64,000 bases of DNA. Source: Xanthomonas hydrangeae. Its GTDB lineage: Bacteria > Pseudomonadota > Gammaproteobacteria > Xanthomonadales > Xanthomonadaceae. Within the stretch, counting starts at the first letter, position 1, and every line of letters starts with the position of its first letter. The stretch lies in contig LR990730.1 of assembly GCA_905142475.1 (NCBI GenBank), forward strand, positions 2,728,001-2,792,000, in the 5' to 3' direction. The translations under genes and the position numbers were made by a program. Shown one piece after another: positions 27,401-34,327 of the stretch. A model generated the notes under the pieces. That model was not told the origin of the DNA. It was given only the letters and a program-made list of their open reading frames with translations, and did not search any database.

Positions 27401-28617
27401 GCGCCTTGCAAGGTCAGCCCACCTGCACCCAGCGCGATGCCGCCGGTGGGGTTCAACGTCAACCCTGCGGCAGTGGCTTCCAGTGCACCGCCATTGGCAG
27501 CGATGCTGGTGCCGAGCTGGGCAGGGTTTGCGAACTGCAACACGCCGCCATTGAGCGCGCTGCTGCCGAAGTTGCTGCCGCCACCGACCGACCAGGTACC
27601 GCTGTTGACGCGCAGGCTGCCGAAATTGATGTACTGCGCCGTGCTGAGCGATCCAACACCGGTACTGCCAGTGCCGGTGCCGGTTGCCGAATTCTGCAGG
27701 ATCAATGTATTGGTGCCGCCTGCACCACCATCCACCACGCCGGTCTGCGCGAAGCTCAGCAAGCCGCCGGGCCCCAGCAGTTCGAGCGCCAGTCCACCGC
27801 TGCTGTTGACGCTGCCGCCGGTCACCGCAGTGAAGCTGTTGGTGCTGCCCGCCCCCATCGACACGCTGCCGTTGATGGTGCCCGAGTTGACGAAGGTATT
27901 GCCGGTGGCCGAACTCTGGAAGCCCACACGTCCGTTGATGGTGCCGGTATTGACCGCATTGACGGTACCGCCGCCGCTGACCGCAATCACCGGCGTATCG
28001 GAACTCAGTACCGATAGATTCAACAATGCACGGCTATCGATCAGGCCTGCGTTGTTGATCTGCACAACGCCATTGCTGGCCGAGGTAATGCCCAGCGCCA
28101 TGCCGTCGAGATTGAGCAGGTTGGCACCGAGCAGGCCGCCGGTGCCGTAGATCGTGCCGGTGCTTAGGTTATTGGCGGTGACCAACGTGGAACTGGCATT
28201 GCCCATGGTGACACCGGTGCTCAACACCGACAACAGACCCAGCACCGACGGATCGACGGTACCGCTATTGTTGAGCGTGGCGTTGGTACCACTGAGCGCG
28301 ATGGCGGTGCCACCGAGCAACCCGGCAGTCATTTGCGTGCCGGCTGCGACATTGACGGTCAAGTTGTTTGCGCCGCTGGCGAAACTGTTGCTGGTGATGG
28401 GCAATCCGGTGCAGGTGACGGTTGCGCCCGCCGCAGGTAGCGCCGGTGTACATGCTCCCCAGGCCAGAGCGGGAGCAGCGGCCCCCACCGCCAACACAAC
28501 CAGGCTCGACAAACAACGACGGGTTGCCCCGGACTTGCGCCGCCGACGCACCAACTCATGCGTCACGACCCAATTGCCAATCGCCGCGTTCCAGACCAGC
28601 GCAAATGCACGATTCAT
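18421..28617 (-). CDS. Giant repeat autotransporter (type Va) adhesin-like protein, 3398 aa
   Basis: The start MNRAFALVWNAAIGNWVV is the extended signal peptide of large autotransporters, followed by a basic stretch (RRRRK) and the hydrophobic core ending ALAWGA. A GGGGAAAA ribosome site precedes the ATG at 28617; an upstream ATG at 28665 was rejected. The passenger is almost wholly passenger-associated repeats of the type GTLTLGGTNTYAGGTSL, repeating about every 80-85 residues, then a roughly 550-residue module present twice in tandem and five to six nearly identical 64-residue repeats (SLQGNI type). The last 270 or so residues form the barrel, ending GWNF. Likely roles are adhesion or aggregation; no protease or lipase triad was seen. 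Confidence 0.92.
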   Translation of the reverse strand: MNRAFALVWNAAIGNWVVTHELVRRRRKSGATRRCLSSLVVLAVGAAAPALAWGACTPALPAAGATVTCTGLPITSNSFASGANNLTVNVAAGTQMTAGLLGGTAIALSGTNATLNNSGTVDPSVLGLLSVLSTGVTMGNASSTLVTANNLSTGTIYGTGGLLGANLLNLDGMALGITSASNGVVQINNAGLIDSRALLNLSVLSSDTPVIAVSGGGTVNAVNTGTINGRVGFQSSATGNTFVNSGTINGSVSMGAGSTNSFTAVTGGSVNSSGGLALELLGPGGLLSFAQTGVVDGGAGGTNTLILQNSATGTGTGSTGVGSLSTAQYINFGSLRVNSGTWSVGGGSNFGSSALNGGVLQFANPAQLGTSIAANGGALEATAAGLTLNPTGGIALGAGGLTLQGANGLTVTSPITGTGALTKTGTGALGLSGANTFSGGVNLLGGALTVGNNGALGSGTVNASAGSLLSSTAVNLPNAFVLNDFIGIGGANNLRLGGGISGAGALNKIGTGTLTLGGTNTYAGGTSLGAGTVLLETSGALGTGTVTAAGGLLDTTAALTLNNAFALTNTLGLGASSNALTLSGTLAGAGGINKTGTGTLALNGTNTYTGGTTLASGALQLGTASALGTGALNVTGPANLSTGAALTVANGINLAGPLNWTGAQALTLSGAITGGGSLIKSGAGDLTLTNSNAYTGGTTLSTGRLVVGSNAALGTGTLTASGGVLDAATAATLGNAITLTDTMGVGSNGNALNLTGTIGGSGTLNKLGTGTLTLGGLNTYAGGTLLNAGVLQVTNDGSLGSGALTVTGNASLQGTVPTTVANDIALTTGALSLDGTQALTLSGDISGAGSLIKSGSGDLSLSGSNVYNGGTTLSTGRLFVGSNSALGLGTLSAAAGTTLDSTAVTTLANAIALAGAVDIGGSNALTLTGAITGAGSLDKLGPASLTLSGNNTYAGGTRLSAGSLVLDSDTALGTGTLTIGGGLLDSTAARIVDNNVALEADLQLGGSQDLALNGVVGGVGGLIKDGGATLTLGGPNTFAGGVDLNAGALLIGNATALGSGVLTAADGTQLQATTATTIGNDVALNGALSLTGNNDLGVTGIVSGAGSLIKQGTGALTLSGNNLYTGGTVLDAGTLVVGSNTALGTGALTAADGTQLTASTAVTLQNALNVAGQLGIDGQDLTLDGVIDGAGSLIKNGPQTLTLTGNNTWVGGLQLQGGALLVGSDTALGLGTLTAAAGTTLDATTAVTLGNALALNGALTLPGTQDTTLNGVISGIGSLDKQGAATLTLNNANSFSGGVALDAGRVVLGNDTALGVGGLLVGGAAELDTNAALTLGNTVQLNDQLTLIGSNDLTLNGAISGTGSLIKNGATTLSLNAGNTYAGGTTLAAGTIAVGANDALGTGSLSVIGNAALSNAIAVALGNDIALGAALTVDNGADMLVSGNISGAGDLIKTGAGTLTLNGSNSYTGPLAIQAGTLVASTGAALGNASNVDVAAGAVLNLTNGGLITALSGAGNVDTDAGGTLQLGGGDFAGSLGGGGNLDKVGTGTVRLLGASAIGGATQVSGGTLDVIGSLGTSALNVALGGTLTGTGTNGSVASGVTIGDGGRLALTSGSSLSVGGLSLAPGAFVDVALAVPSNTRLLAVNGDLTLDGTLNITDIGGFGTGVYRLIDYTGLLTNNGLAFGVIPGSVDLSQLALQTAIGQQLNLVVTAPGSIVQFWDGVQTTANGTVDGGAGTWGAATNWTSQDGTANSTWQGDFAVFAGTAGAVGVQGTQSIGGLQFVTDGYQLTDASAGALDVVAPLTAVRVDPGATATIDVAISGVGGVEKLDTGTLVLDAANSYTGGTALSGGTLVLGDAQALGTGTLTAAAGTNLDSNQALAVGNAVVLGGALNLVGSNDLTLSGAISGAGSLIKNGASTLTLDGANSYVGGSVLNAGTLAVGSNSALGVGSLSVLGNSTLSNAIALALGNAINLGADLTIASADDLALTGAISGAGALTKNGLGTLTLSGPNSFTGPVAVQAGVLATAAPGALGNASAVDVAAGAGLSLGSNTALGAVTGQGNVAILGGNTLQLGVNNVSSTFAGSLSDAGNLEKVGTGTVQLTGVSALGGTTQITAGTLDVDGLLASTGGVTVATGGTLSGSGEVAAPVTVNDGGRLVVTSGAVLTTGTLNLAPNASIDAFLGTPSNTGVLAVNGDLTLDGTLNITDIGGFGNGVYRLIDYTGALTNNGLGFGTIPGTIDLTQLALQTALSQQVNLVVSAPGTNVQFWDGAQTLANGGIDGGAGVWAAGPTNWTTADGLLNSDWQNSFAVFAGPAGNVGVQGTQGITGIQFASDGYVLSDAGAGALSANAATTIVRVDPGATGTIDVTIGGTGTLQKLDTGTLILGAANTYTGGTALGGGTLVLGDAQALGTGTLTAAAGTTLDTDQALTVANALDLSGALTLAGSNDLTLTGAIGGAGGLIKIGATALTLSGNNSYAGGTVLSDGTLAVGSNTALGSGGLSVVGDAVLSNAVAATLGNAVTLGAALTVDNPADLTLAGDINGSGALIKTNTGTLTLDGSNSYTGGTTLNAGTLVGDSASLQGAIVDNATLAFNQVGDGVFTGSITGTGTVIKDGAGALLLNGANGYTGGTTIVAGTLIGDTTSLQGDIANNAALVFNQATGGVYAGTVSGTGSLQKAGTGVLQLIGPNSYTGGTVVSAGTLIGNTTSLQGNVVDNGTLVFDQATDDVFAGAVSGTGSVIKQGTGALTLVAPNTYSGGTTIASGSLIGNTTSLQGNILDNAVLVFDQAGAGTFAGNITGSGALIKTGAGALTLDGVNAYLGGTTIAAGTLVGDTDSLQGNIANNSALVFQQTTNGTYAGTLSGTGSLLKDGVGTLLVTANSSGFTGPTTIAAGTLSVGNPANPGAALGGPVTVGPGGTLTGSGSVGSLISGGTVAIGGTTGTISVGGNATLGNGSTLLVTPGTGGAVTPISVGGAATLSPGSTLQLVRATDLPLFTEIPVINAAGGLTGQFTNVVSDYAFVEPNVSTSATALSVSLGRNTVAMVDAVNTPNQQATASAVDGLPTTNPVYQAVVRLPDDPEAIRTAFASLSGESHASTATALLDSRFLLSGVGNHLRGDSQDARVGDTTVWITGRSLPNRIDGNANAASVRREDNGIMAGAERRIGERSVLGIAVGNQDIETRSRESFDRSDIDGTHAGIYGQADWSAFALQASVDYADYSVDSTRRVMLPGVLEERLSSNYDAKAITVSLEAAWNLRTGNAVYSPFIAADYTHLKADGFNERGGIAGLSVDSAKDEYTTSTVGVRGRWQLGQAAGLYASVGWRHAFGDRAVERSAGFIGTGSQFSVQSVTLAKNAVVGELGVSLITSPASRLSLSLQGLNGDGQTAYGGQVTWGWNF
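19920..20920 (-). repeat. Tandem 192-bp coding repeats in the giant autotransporter
   Basis: Five to six consecutive 64-residue units share the pattern TLIGDTTSLQGDIANN, a variable FDQA/FNQA segment, an AG-x-VSGTGSL core and a SYTGGT end. Near-identity between neighbouring units suggests recent unequal crossing-over or gene conversion. Confidence 0.75.
21300..23750 (-). repeat. Tandem ~1.65-kb internal duplication in the giant autotransporter
   Basis: Two modules carry matching segments, for example LAVNGDLTLDGTLNITDIGG, a FWDG-containing segment, and a FAVFAG segment. The same DNA string near 21991 recurs near 23638, an offset of about 1647 bases or 549 codons. The flanking repeats are also related, so exact borders are approximate. 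Confidence 0.75.
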
Positions 28618-29397
28618 TTCATTTTCCCCTGATTGCCGTACAGAGACCGGCGTGTGCCCATGCACGCGCCTTCAAAGACGAGAGTTGACCAATGGTTGAG
28701 TCGGTTTAAAACAGGATGGACTGCTTCAGACCTGGGCAGTTCAAGCGTGACGGCGTTTAATACCAATCTCGATAAAGAACATTCTGCGATTAATAGGCGA
28801 AGCGACATGTATGAAACTGTGCGGAATATCACTAACCATAAACTCATCCGTTACACAAACAAAATCTGTCGACTGGTTTGCTCGGGCTCGCTAGAGGTAA
28901 CGACGAACCTCATCCGCAATGGCGCACGCTCCATGCACCACCCGCTTCACCATGAAAATGGGAATATATCCACGATCCATGCGGAATCTGATTGGATGAG
29001 TCTGTTGGATGAGAAAGGAAAGATGCGCGCGCCCAGCCTTGCTAGCGAACCTAACAACAGGCATGGCATATTATTCAAGTATGCTGCGATGCAAAAATTC
29101 GTATATGCAGCCGGCAGTCCAGGGACTTGTATTGCAATCGTTTGGAGAATCATTGCAATCGTTTTCTGGATTAATACCAATGAAAATTTCCCTTGGATCA
29201 CAGTCGACCGAGTATCTGCACCGAGCGAAAATTATTGAAACAACGCTTGCAGAGCCTGCTGATGTGATACCGTTTTTTCGTGCATTACATCGGGCAGGGG
29301 ATGTGGATCAGATCCCAGATGTTCGTCACCTGCCGATGACTCCGGTTTGTTTCTAGTAGCCATGCAGTGTGTGATCTTCAACACGGACTCTGATGAC
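28618..29397. other. Intergenic region between giant autotransporter and EAL gene
   Basis: About 780 bp, AT-richer than its surroundings. A 201-codon open frame (28633-29238) has unnatural composition and no homology that I recognise, so it was not called. The region must contain divergent promoters. It also has two ATTGCAATCGTTT repeats at 29131 and 29152. Confidence 0.5.
29131..29164. promoter_or_regulatory. Two ATTGCAATCGTTT direct repeats, possible regulator site
   Basis: ATTGCAATCGTTT occurs at 29131-29143 and 29152-29164, 21 bp apart, so both would lie on the same face of the helix. Each includes the perfect palindrome ATTGCAAT. The pair lies about 235 bp before the EAL gene start. Confidence 0.35.
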
Positions 29398-31182
29398 ATG
29401 ACGCTTGCTCTGGACAACAAAACGCAGGAACGGCATGCCGACTGGTCGGGGGTGCCGATCGATCTGGGCGGGATGGAGCCACTCGATCAGATCGCACGCC
29501 TGGTCTGCCATGCATTGGTAGCGCCTGCTGCTGCGCTGACCATTACCGAAGGCGGCCGCTTACGTGTACTGGCGGCGCGCGGCATCAGCATCGGCCATGT
29601 CGAACAGGCCATCACGTCGTGTTGCCAGGTCAATGCCGCCGCCAACGGCGTCTCCGAGTTGATCGGTCACTCCGCGCTGGCACCAATTCAATTGGGCGAT
29701 GCAGCGTTTCCCGGATTGCCGGCGCGCTTCATCGCCTGTGTGCCGGTCGGCACGCCGCAAACCGGTGTCTCCGGCACGCTGTGCGTGATCGATACGCGTG
29801 AGCGCCATCTGGCCAGCCAGGAGCATCAGCAACTGCTGATGTTCGCCAACGTGGCCGCCGCGCAACTTGAATTGCAGTTCGGCGCCGGCCGTCGCGAACC
29901 GCATAGCGGCCTGCTCAATGCGCGTCAGCTGCAATCGGATCTGGATGCCCTCGCCTTCGGCAGCCACTGCGTGCCGACCATCGCCTCGTTCATCGAGGTC
30001 TACGACACCCAGGCTGCCAACGAAGCGCGTCAGGCGTTGGGCATGCAACCGTTGGAAGAGCTGATACGGCACGCCAGCTACGTGCTGACCCGCGCACTGC
30101 GTGGCAAGGCCACCGTGTATCACGTGGCACCGATGCGGTTTGCGTTCTTTCTGTTGAACTCTGCGCCCGACGAGATGGAAGACCTGTTGCTCGATCTGCG
30201 GGACATGCTGCATCAGCCGATGGATGCGGCCGGCGTGCCGATGTCGTTGACCTTTCACGCCGGCGTTGTGCGCTTTGCGCCGCAGCAACCCGACACCAAC
30301 GATGTCATGCGCAAGGGGCTGGTGGCGTTGGGCGATGCGATCAACAACCACGCCATCGTGTGCTGGTACAGCGCCCTGCACGACGATGCGATTCAGCGCT
30401 CTTACCGCCTGGCATTGGACGCAGAACGTGCATTGGACGCCGGCGATTTCCGGCTGGTGTATCAGCCGCGCATCGACCTTGCCGACCTGTCGGTGATCGG
30501 TTTCGAAGCGCTGCTGCGCTGGCACCACGCCAGTCTGGGTCCGATCGGCCCGGACGAATTCATTCCGCTGTTCGAAAAGACCGCCCTGATGTGCACCGTC
30601 ACCAACTGGGTGATCGAAACTGCGCTGGTGCAGCTGGCCAAGTGGCGGGCGCAGGGGCTGGATTTCTCGATCTCGATCAATCTGTCTTCACGCGATTTCG
30701 GCAACCTCAATCTGGCTGCGGATGTCATCAATCGCTGCAGGGAACTGGCGATCCCCACCTCGCGGATCGAATTGGAAATCACCGAAGGCCGCTGGTTGCG
30801 CAGCAATGTGGAAGCAGTCCCTCGGCTGCGCGCACTGCGCGATGCCGGCGTCAGCGTGGCCATCGACGATTTCGGCACCGGCTACAGCAACTTCGGTTAC
30901 CTCACCGAGTTGCCGGTCAACGTGCTCAAGCTCGATCGCTCGCTGGTCACCGGCATTGCCACCAAGGCCGGCATGCAGATGCGCGCCGAGGCGGTGGTGC
31001 GGCTGGCCAATGCGCTGGGCTATCGCACCGTGGCCGAAGGCATCGAACATGCCGACGAAATTGCGCTGTTGCGCAGCTGGGGATGCGACGAAGCGCAGGG
31101 CTATCTGCTCTCCCGCCCGATGGAAGCGCACCTGGTGGCCGCTTACGTTGCGCAGGCGCTGGCCGCGCAACGACTGCCGTGA
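29398..31182 (+). CDS. Cyclic-di-GMP phosphodiesterase with degenerate GGDEF and EAL domains, 594 aa
   Basis: Residues about 10-175 resemble a GAF sensor domain. A GGDEF-like domain follows to about 330, but the active-site loop reads VAPMRFAFFLL, so diguanylate cyclase activity is not expected. The EAL domain (about 345-585) has all the usual catalytic signatures: GFEALLRWHH, SINLSSRDF, ELEITEGRW, AIDDFGTGYSNF, LKLDRSLVTG, TVAEGIEHADE and the Gln in DEAQGYLLSRP. It is therefore a probable c-di-GMP hydrolase controlling motility, adhesion or virulence. Start is uncertain: ATG 29362 is an alternative. No membrane segment was seen. Confidence 0.88.
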   Translation: MTLALDNKTQERHADWSGVPIDLGGMEPLDQIARLVCHALVAPAAALTITEGGRLRVLAARGISIGHVEQAITSCCQVNAAANGVSELIGHSALAPIQLGDAAFPGLPARFIACVPVGTPQTGVSGTLCVIDTRERHLASQEHQQLLMFANVAAAQLELQFGAGRREPHSGLLNARQLQSDLDALAFGSHCVPTIASFIEVYDTQAANEARQALGMQPLEELIRHASYVLTRALRGKATVYHVAPMRFAFFLLNSAPDEMEDLLLDLRDMLHQPMDAAGVPMSLTFHAGVVRFAPQQPDTNDVMRKGLVALGDAINNHAIVCWYSALHDDAIQRSYRLALDAERALDAGDFRLVYQPRIDLADLSVIGFEALLRWHHASLGPIGPDEFIPLFEKTALMCTVTNWVIETALVQLAKWRAQGLDFSISINLSSRDFGNLNLAADVINRCRELAIPTSRIELEITEGRWLRSNVEAVPRLRALRDAGVSVAIDDFGTGYSNFGYLTELPVNVLKLDRSLVTGIATKAGMQMRAEAVVRLANALGYRTVAEGIEHADEIALLRSWGCDEAQGYLLSRPMEAHLVAAYVAQALAAQRLP

Positions 31183-31191
31183 GCGCAGCGT

Positions 31192-31782
31192 TCAACTCAG
31201 ATCGTGCAGCGCCTTGCCCAATGGTGGACCCAGCGTCCAGTCGGAGAAGCGCACCTTCAACCCCGCGCGCTCCGGCGTGCAGCACATCGGCCCGACCCGA
31301 TAGGTATCGGCCACCGGGAACGGGCATAGCCTGATCAGTGGCCAGCTGCGTCCATCGGCAGAGACCTGCAGGCGCAACACACCCTCGGCTACGGTGGCGC
31401 GGATCCAGAAATCCTTTGGGTCGGCTTCGTAGGGACCGGTCGCCCAGTCCGACACCGGATTGGTCAGCACGCTGCTGAGCATCGCGCGGCCGTCGCTGAG
31501 TTCGATGCCCGCCTTGACCCAGCGCTGCTCGTCCAGGCGCACCATGATGCCGGCCTGGTCGTAGAGCGATGCGTATTGAGCGCGCACGCGCAGCTGCGCG
31601 GTGAAACCCGCTGCAGCCGTGACGCCCAGAAAATGCCCGCTATCGCGGGTAAATCCGTAATGGGTCTGTCGCCAGAAGTCTGTGGCCTGGTCGGTCACCA
31701 TCTCCAAGGTGTCACCATCGATCTCCACCGTCTTCGGCCGGTTGAGCCAGATACCACCGTGCCAGGCCGTGTCATGCGGCAT
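31192..31782 (-). CDS. DUF1349 (concanavalin-like beta-sandwich) protein, 196 aa
   Basis: The protein matches the DUF1349 pattern: TDFWRQTHYGFTRDSGHFL near the start, QYASLYDQAGIMVRLDEQRW in the middle, and VKAGIELSDGR followed by WIRATVAEGVLRLQVSADG, the usual beta-sandwich core. The biochemical function is unknown; related proteins sit near carbohydrate genes. GGAG lies seven bases before the ATG at 31782. It is close behind the M14 peptidase gene (47 bp) on the same strand, and its 3' end converges on the EAL gene. Confidence 0.8.
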   Translation of the reverse strand: MPHDTAWHGGIWLNRPKTVEIDGDTLEMVTDQATDFWRQTHYGFTRDSGHFLGVTAAAGFTAQLRVRAQYASLYDQAGIMVRLDEQRWVKAGIELSDGRAMLSSVLTNPVSDWATGPYEADPKDFWIRATVAEGVLRLQVSADGRSWPLIRLCPFPVADTYRVGPMCCTPERAGLKVRFSDWTLGPPLGKALHDLS

Positions 31783-31829
31783 GCTGATCTCCGAATTCGT
31801 TGTGACCTGCTTTTCCCGGCTGCGCGTCT

Positions 31830-32750
31830 TCACGCATGTGCCAGCGCGTGATCCAGTGCCGCACAGATCGCCGTCACCTGCGCCGCATTGCATTGCGCGG
31901 GCGTTGTCCGCGGGCTGTCCGGATACACCTCGGTGGTGGTGCGATAGCGCGCCTGCGTCACGCCGGCGCACAAGCCCAGACGCCGCACCGGATAGTTGAT
32001 GACACCATGGCCAACCACAGGTGCGCCGATGATCTGGCTCTGCGCATCGGCAGGCGCGATGTGGGTGATCTGCGCCACCGCCGCAATCACGGCCTGCTGA
32101 AATTCCGGTTGCGGATCTTCGCTGTCGCCGACCAGATAGAAACCATCCGGAATAGTGCCCGGCACGTACGCAATACCGTCGCGCGCGGCCAACGCCGGGC
32201 GGAATTCGGTTTCGTCGCTGTCGGTGGTTTCGTGCAGATCGATATGCACGTGCATCTGCCCGGGCAGTGCGGCGACCAGCTGCATCAACGCGGCCGATTC
32301 TGCTGCAGGACTGTCCTGGCGAAAGGAACGATTCGGATCGATCGCATCGGCATTCCAGCGCTGGATGCGCTCATACCCCCATGGATTGATGCAGGGTGCC
32401 ACCAGCAGATTGATCCGGCCCGCGTAGTGGCCGGCGCGTTGCTGCAGGAACTGCAGTGCGCCCTGCACGCCACTGGTTTCGTAACCATGCACACCACCTG
32501 TGACCAGTGCACACGGCAGCGCGGGGTCCCAGTCGGCAGTGCGCAGTGCGATCAACCGATAGTGTTCGGTTGCCGCGCTGATCGTTGCGTAGTGCACGCG
32601 TTCAAAGCGCGCATCCATGCACTCGATGGACTGCACGACATCGTCGGCATAGCTGCGCTGGCGCAGCTGGCGTGCACGCCATGCACTGCGCTCTGCCTCA
32701 CCCCAGGGGCGCCCTGCACTGCCGATCGGATAAGCCGTGTGCTCTGTCAT
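31830..32750 (-). CDS. M14 family zinc carboxypeptidase / succinylglutamate desuccinylase-like, 306 aa
   Basis: Zinc ligands are seen in VTGGVHGYETSG (HxxE) and in MHVHIDLHETTD, with the Arg/Asn substrate-binding motif in DPNRSFRQ and the catalytic Glu probably in TTTEVYPDS. These features place it in the M14 carboxypeptidase clan. No signal peptide is present, so a cytoplasmic role on a small peptide or N-acyl amino acid is likely. The ATG at 32750 is chosen; a longer reading starts 37 codons earlier without motif support. It lies upstream of the DUF1349 gene, probably in one transcript. Confidence 0.8.
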   Translation of the reverse strand: MTEHTAYPIGSAGRPWGEAERSAWRARQLRQRSYADDVVQSIECMDARFERVHYATISAATEHYRLIALRTADWDPALPCALVTGGVHGYETSGVQGALQFLQQRAGHYAGRINLLVAPCINPWGYERIQRWNADAIDPNRSFRQDSPAAESAALMQLVAALPGQMHVHIDLHETTDSDETEFRPALAARDGIAYVPGTIPDGFYLVGDSEDPQPEFQQAVIAAVAQITHIAPADAQSQIIGAPVVGHGVINYPVRRLGLCAGVTQARYRTTTEVYPDSPRTTPAQCNAAQVTAICAALDHALAHA

Positions 32751-32858
32751 CACTGCAACCGTTTGCCGAAGACCGACAAGGGTAAGCGTTGCGAACCAGC
32801 CGGTCCATGGCAGTGCCAGATCGCGCACGCTGCCGCATCCAAGCCTGTCTCGGAACAA

Positions 32859-32886
32859 CAAAGGCCCTGCATCGCAGGACCTTTTG
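32859..32886. terminator. Hairpin terminator between convergent/parallel units
   Basis: CAAAGGCCCTGC and GCAGGACCTTTTG pair around a short loop, giving a hairpin with an A/T-rich foot. It is placed to end the DUF892 gene transcript reading leftwards. Confidence 0.55.
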
Positions 32887-32924
32887 TGTCTACCAATCCA
32901 CAGCGTGGTGCCCCGCGTTGCGGC

Positions 32925-33410
32925 TCACTTCTTCGCAATGACGCCCGGGGTTGCATCCCGCACCAGGAATTCTTCGGTCAGCTGCGGCAGATAGTCCAGC
33001 AACCAGTCGGCCATTGCATGTTCCTGCTCCAGTATCTGCTCGCACACGCGCTGGGTTTGCACATCGCCCACCGTCCTGGCTGCACCCAGCAACGCGGTGT
33101 AGGTGGCGATCTCCAGATTCTCGAACACATAGCCGGCCATCGCACCCTTGACGATTTCGTCGGAGGTGGTCATGCCGCCCATGGCCTGGCCGAACGCGGC
33201 CATCTTGCCCATGGTGTCCTTGATCACCGACGGCGAACCGCCAAGGCGCTCGATACAGGAATCGACCAGGCGCTGCTGGCCCAGCGTCTCTTCCAGGTGC
33301 TGCTCGAGACGTGCCTTGAGCTGGGGATAATGCTCGATGCGCGCCGCCTGGGCCTTGAGCATCTGCTCTGCCTGCTGCTCCATGGCATGCGCATCGCGCA
33401 ACCAGTCCAT
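32925..33410 (-). CDS. DUF892 (YciE/YciF-like) ferritin-like protein, 161 aa
   Basis: The sequence fits the DUF892 family: a four-helix, ferritin-like bundle with acidic and His residues (LRDAHAMEQQAEQML, EQHLEETLGQQRLVDSCIERLGG, YVFENLEIATYTALL, ILEQEHAMADWL) that could bind a di-iron centre. The family is often stress induced. The start at 33410 (MDWLRDAH) gives normal length; an upstream extension is cysteine and arginine rich and unlikely. A KGG stress protein gene lies upstream on the same strand, and YciE/YciF and YciG are linked in other bacteria as well. Confidence 0.85.
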   Translation of the reverse strand: MDWLRDAHAMEQQAEQMLKAQAARIEHYPQLKARLEQHLEETLGQQRLVDSCIERLGGSPSVIKDTMGKMAAFGQAMGGMTTSDEIVKGAMAGYVFENLEIATYTALLGAARTVGDVQTQRVCEQILEQEHAMADWLLDYLPQLTEEFLVRDATPGVIAKK

Positions 33411-33919
33411 CAAATTTCCATGGGGTTCTGCCCTGCGACATCTCCTGTTTGTGTGCGAGGACTCCAGCGTGGCGCGCGCCGCATGAAAGACACGGCTGCA
33501 CCAGGTGAGCGCGCAGTGGGACGTCCACATGCAATTGACATCACGACTCAGCGAATCGGCCGGCAAGAGTCGAGTCAACCGTCTGGCAGCTATGCAAAAC
33601 CTGCAGACACTGTCAGCGGCGCGACATGGAGGGTGAAGAATTTCCCTGCAATCGATGGCAGCGCCGCACAAGGTGTGCAAAATTTTCCTCACCCTTGCCG
33701 ATGCGTTGCGCACCAACAGCTTGAAGACCGCGCCGTTCCAATCCAATCGCCATCAGGCGACCTCAAGCGATGGGGTGCTGCAATCGTTTGTGCTTGCAGA
33801 CCTCGAACGACATCGCGAAGTGCCTGCCCAAAAACGCAACAGGCCCTGCATCCAGCTGACGCAGAGCCTGTCGTGCTGCAACCCGCACCGGCACGCCATC
33901 GGCGCCCCGAACGGCGGAT
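33411..33919. other. Intergenic region with long-range inverted repeat
   Basis: About 509 bp with no gene that can be supported. An imperfect inverted repeat (AGGGTGA-AGAATTT near 33630 and AAAATTTTCC-TCACCCT near 33679) spans about 65 bp and could form an RNA hairpin or a site for a regulator upstream of the DUF892 gene. A terminator for the KGG gene lies at its right end. Confidence 0.45.
33829..33869 (-). terminator. Rho-independent terminator after the KGG gene
   Basis: Read leftwards, AGGCTCTGCGTC pairs with GATGCAGGGCCT (12 pairs with two G-U) around the loop AGCTG, and a T-run follows shortly after. Confidence 0.75.
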
Positions 33920-34177
33920 TTAGACTGCTTCTTCCTGCGGCTTGGCCTGCTTGGAACGGCCACCCTTGCTGCCGATACGCGACATATGATCGCGGTCGCG
34001 GCTGACTGCCTGGCCGCCCTTGCGACCCGCTTCACGTGCTTCGTCGCTGGTGAATTCATGTGCATTGCCGCTGGCGTGGGCAGCTTTTCCACCGCTGCTG
34101 GCCAACACGCGGCGCTTTTCAGGATCCAATGCGGCAAAGCCGCGCCGGCTACGAGTAACGTTCTGTCCGTCTTCCAC
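33920..34177 (-). CDS. KGG-motif general stress protein (YciG-like), 85 aa
   Basis: A small, basic, glycine-rich protein with the KGG repeat pattern: GFAALDPEKRRVLASSGGKAA near the start, EAREAGRKGGQAVSRD in the middle and MSRIGSKGGRSK near the end. Such proteins are induced in stationary phase and by stress. The start codon is a GTG at 34177: AGGAGG (34182-34187) lies four bases upstream, while the next ATG upstream has no such site. It lies upstream of the DUF892 gene on the same strand with its own terminator. Confidence 0.85.
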   Translation of the reverse strand: MEDGQNVTRSRRGFAALDPEKRRVLASSGGKAAHASGNAHEFTSDEAREAGRKGGQAVSRDRDHMSRIGSKGGRSKQAKPQEEAV

Positions 34178-34327
34178 TGTGCCTCCTCTCGATGCTTCGT
34201 TGGTACGCCATTGGGTAATGGGGCCAACGCAACAATCGTGCCAACCCGCAAACGCAGGCCACACGGTGCACGTCCATGGGGTGTCGGAAAAAACGGCTGC
34301 GCTCGCTGTGCAAATCTTGCACTCCTG

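Noticed and set aside
28633..29238. A 201-codon open frame in the gap before the EAL gene
   Set aside because: Low-complexity mix with no domain, no ribosome site and start inside the leader of the giant autotransporter; treated as chance in an AT-richer stretch.
31836..33923. A 695-codon plus-strand frame over the M14 and DUF892 genes
   Set aside because: Shadow of real minus-strand genes with clear zinc-binding and ferritin-like motifs.
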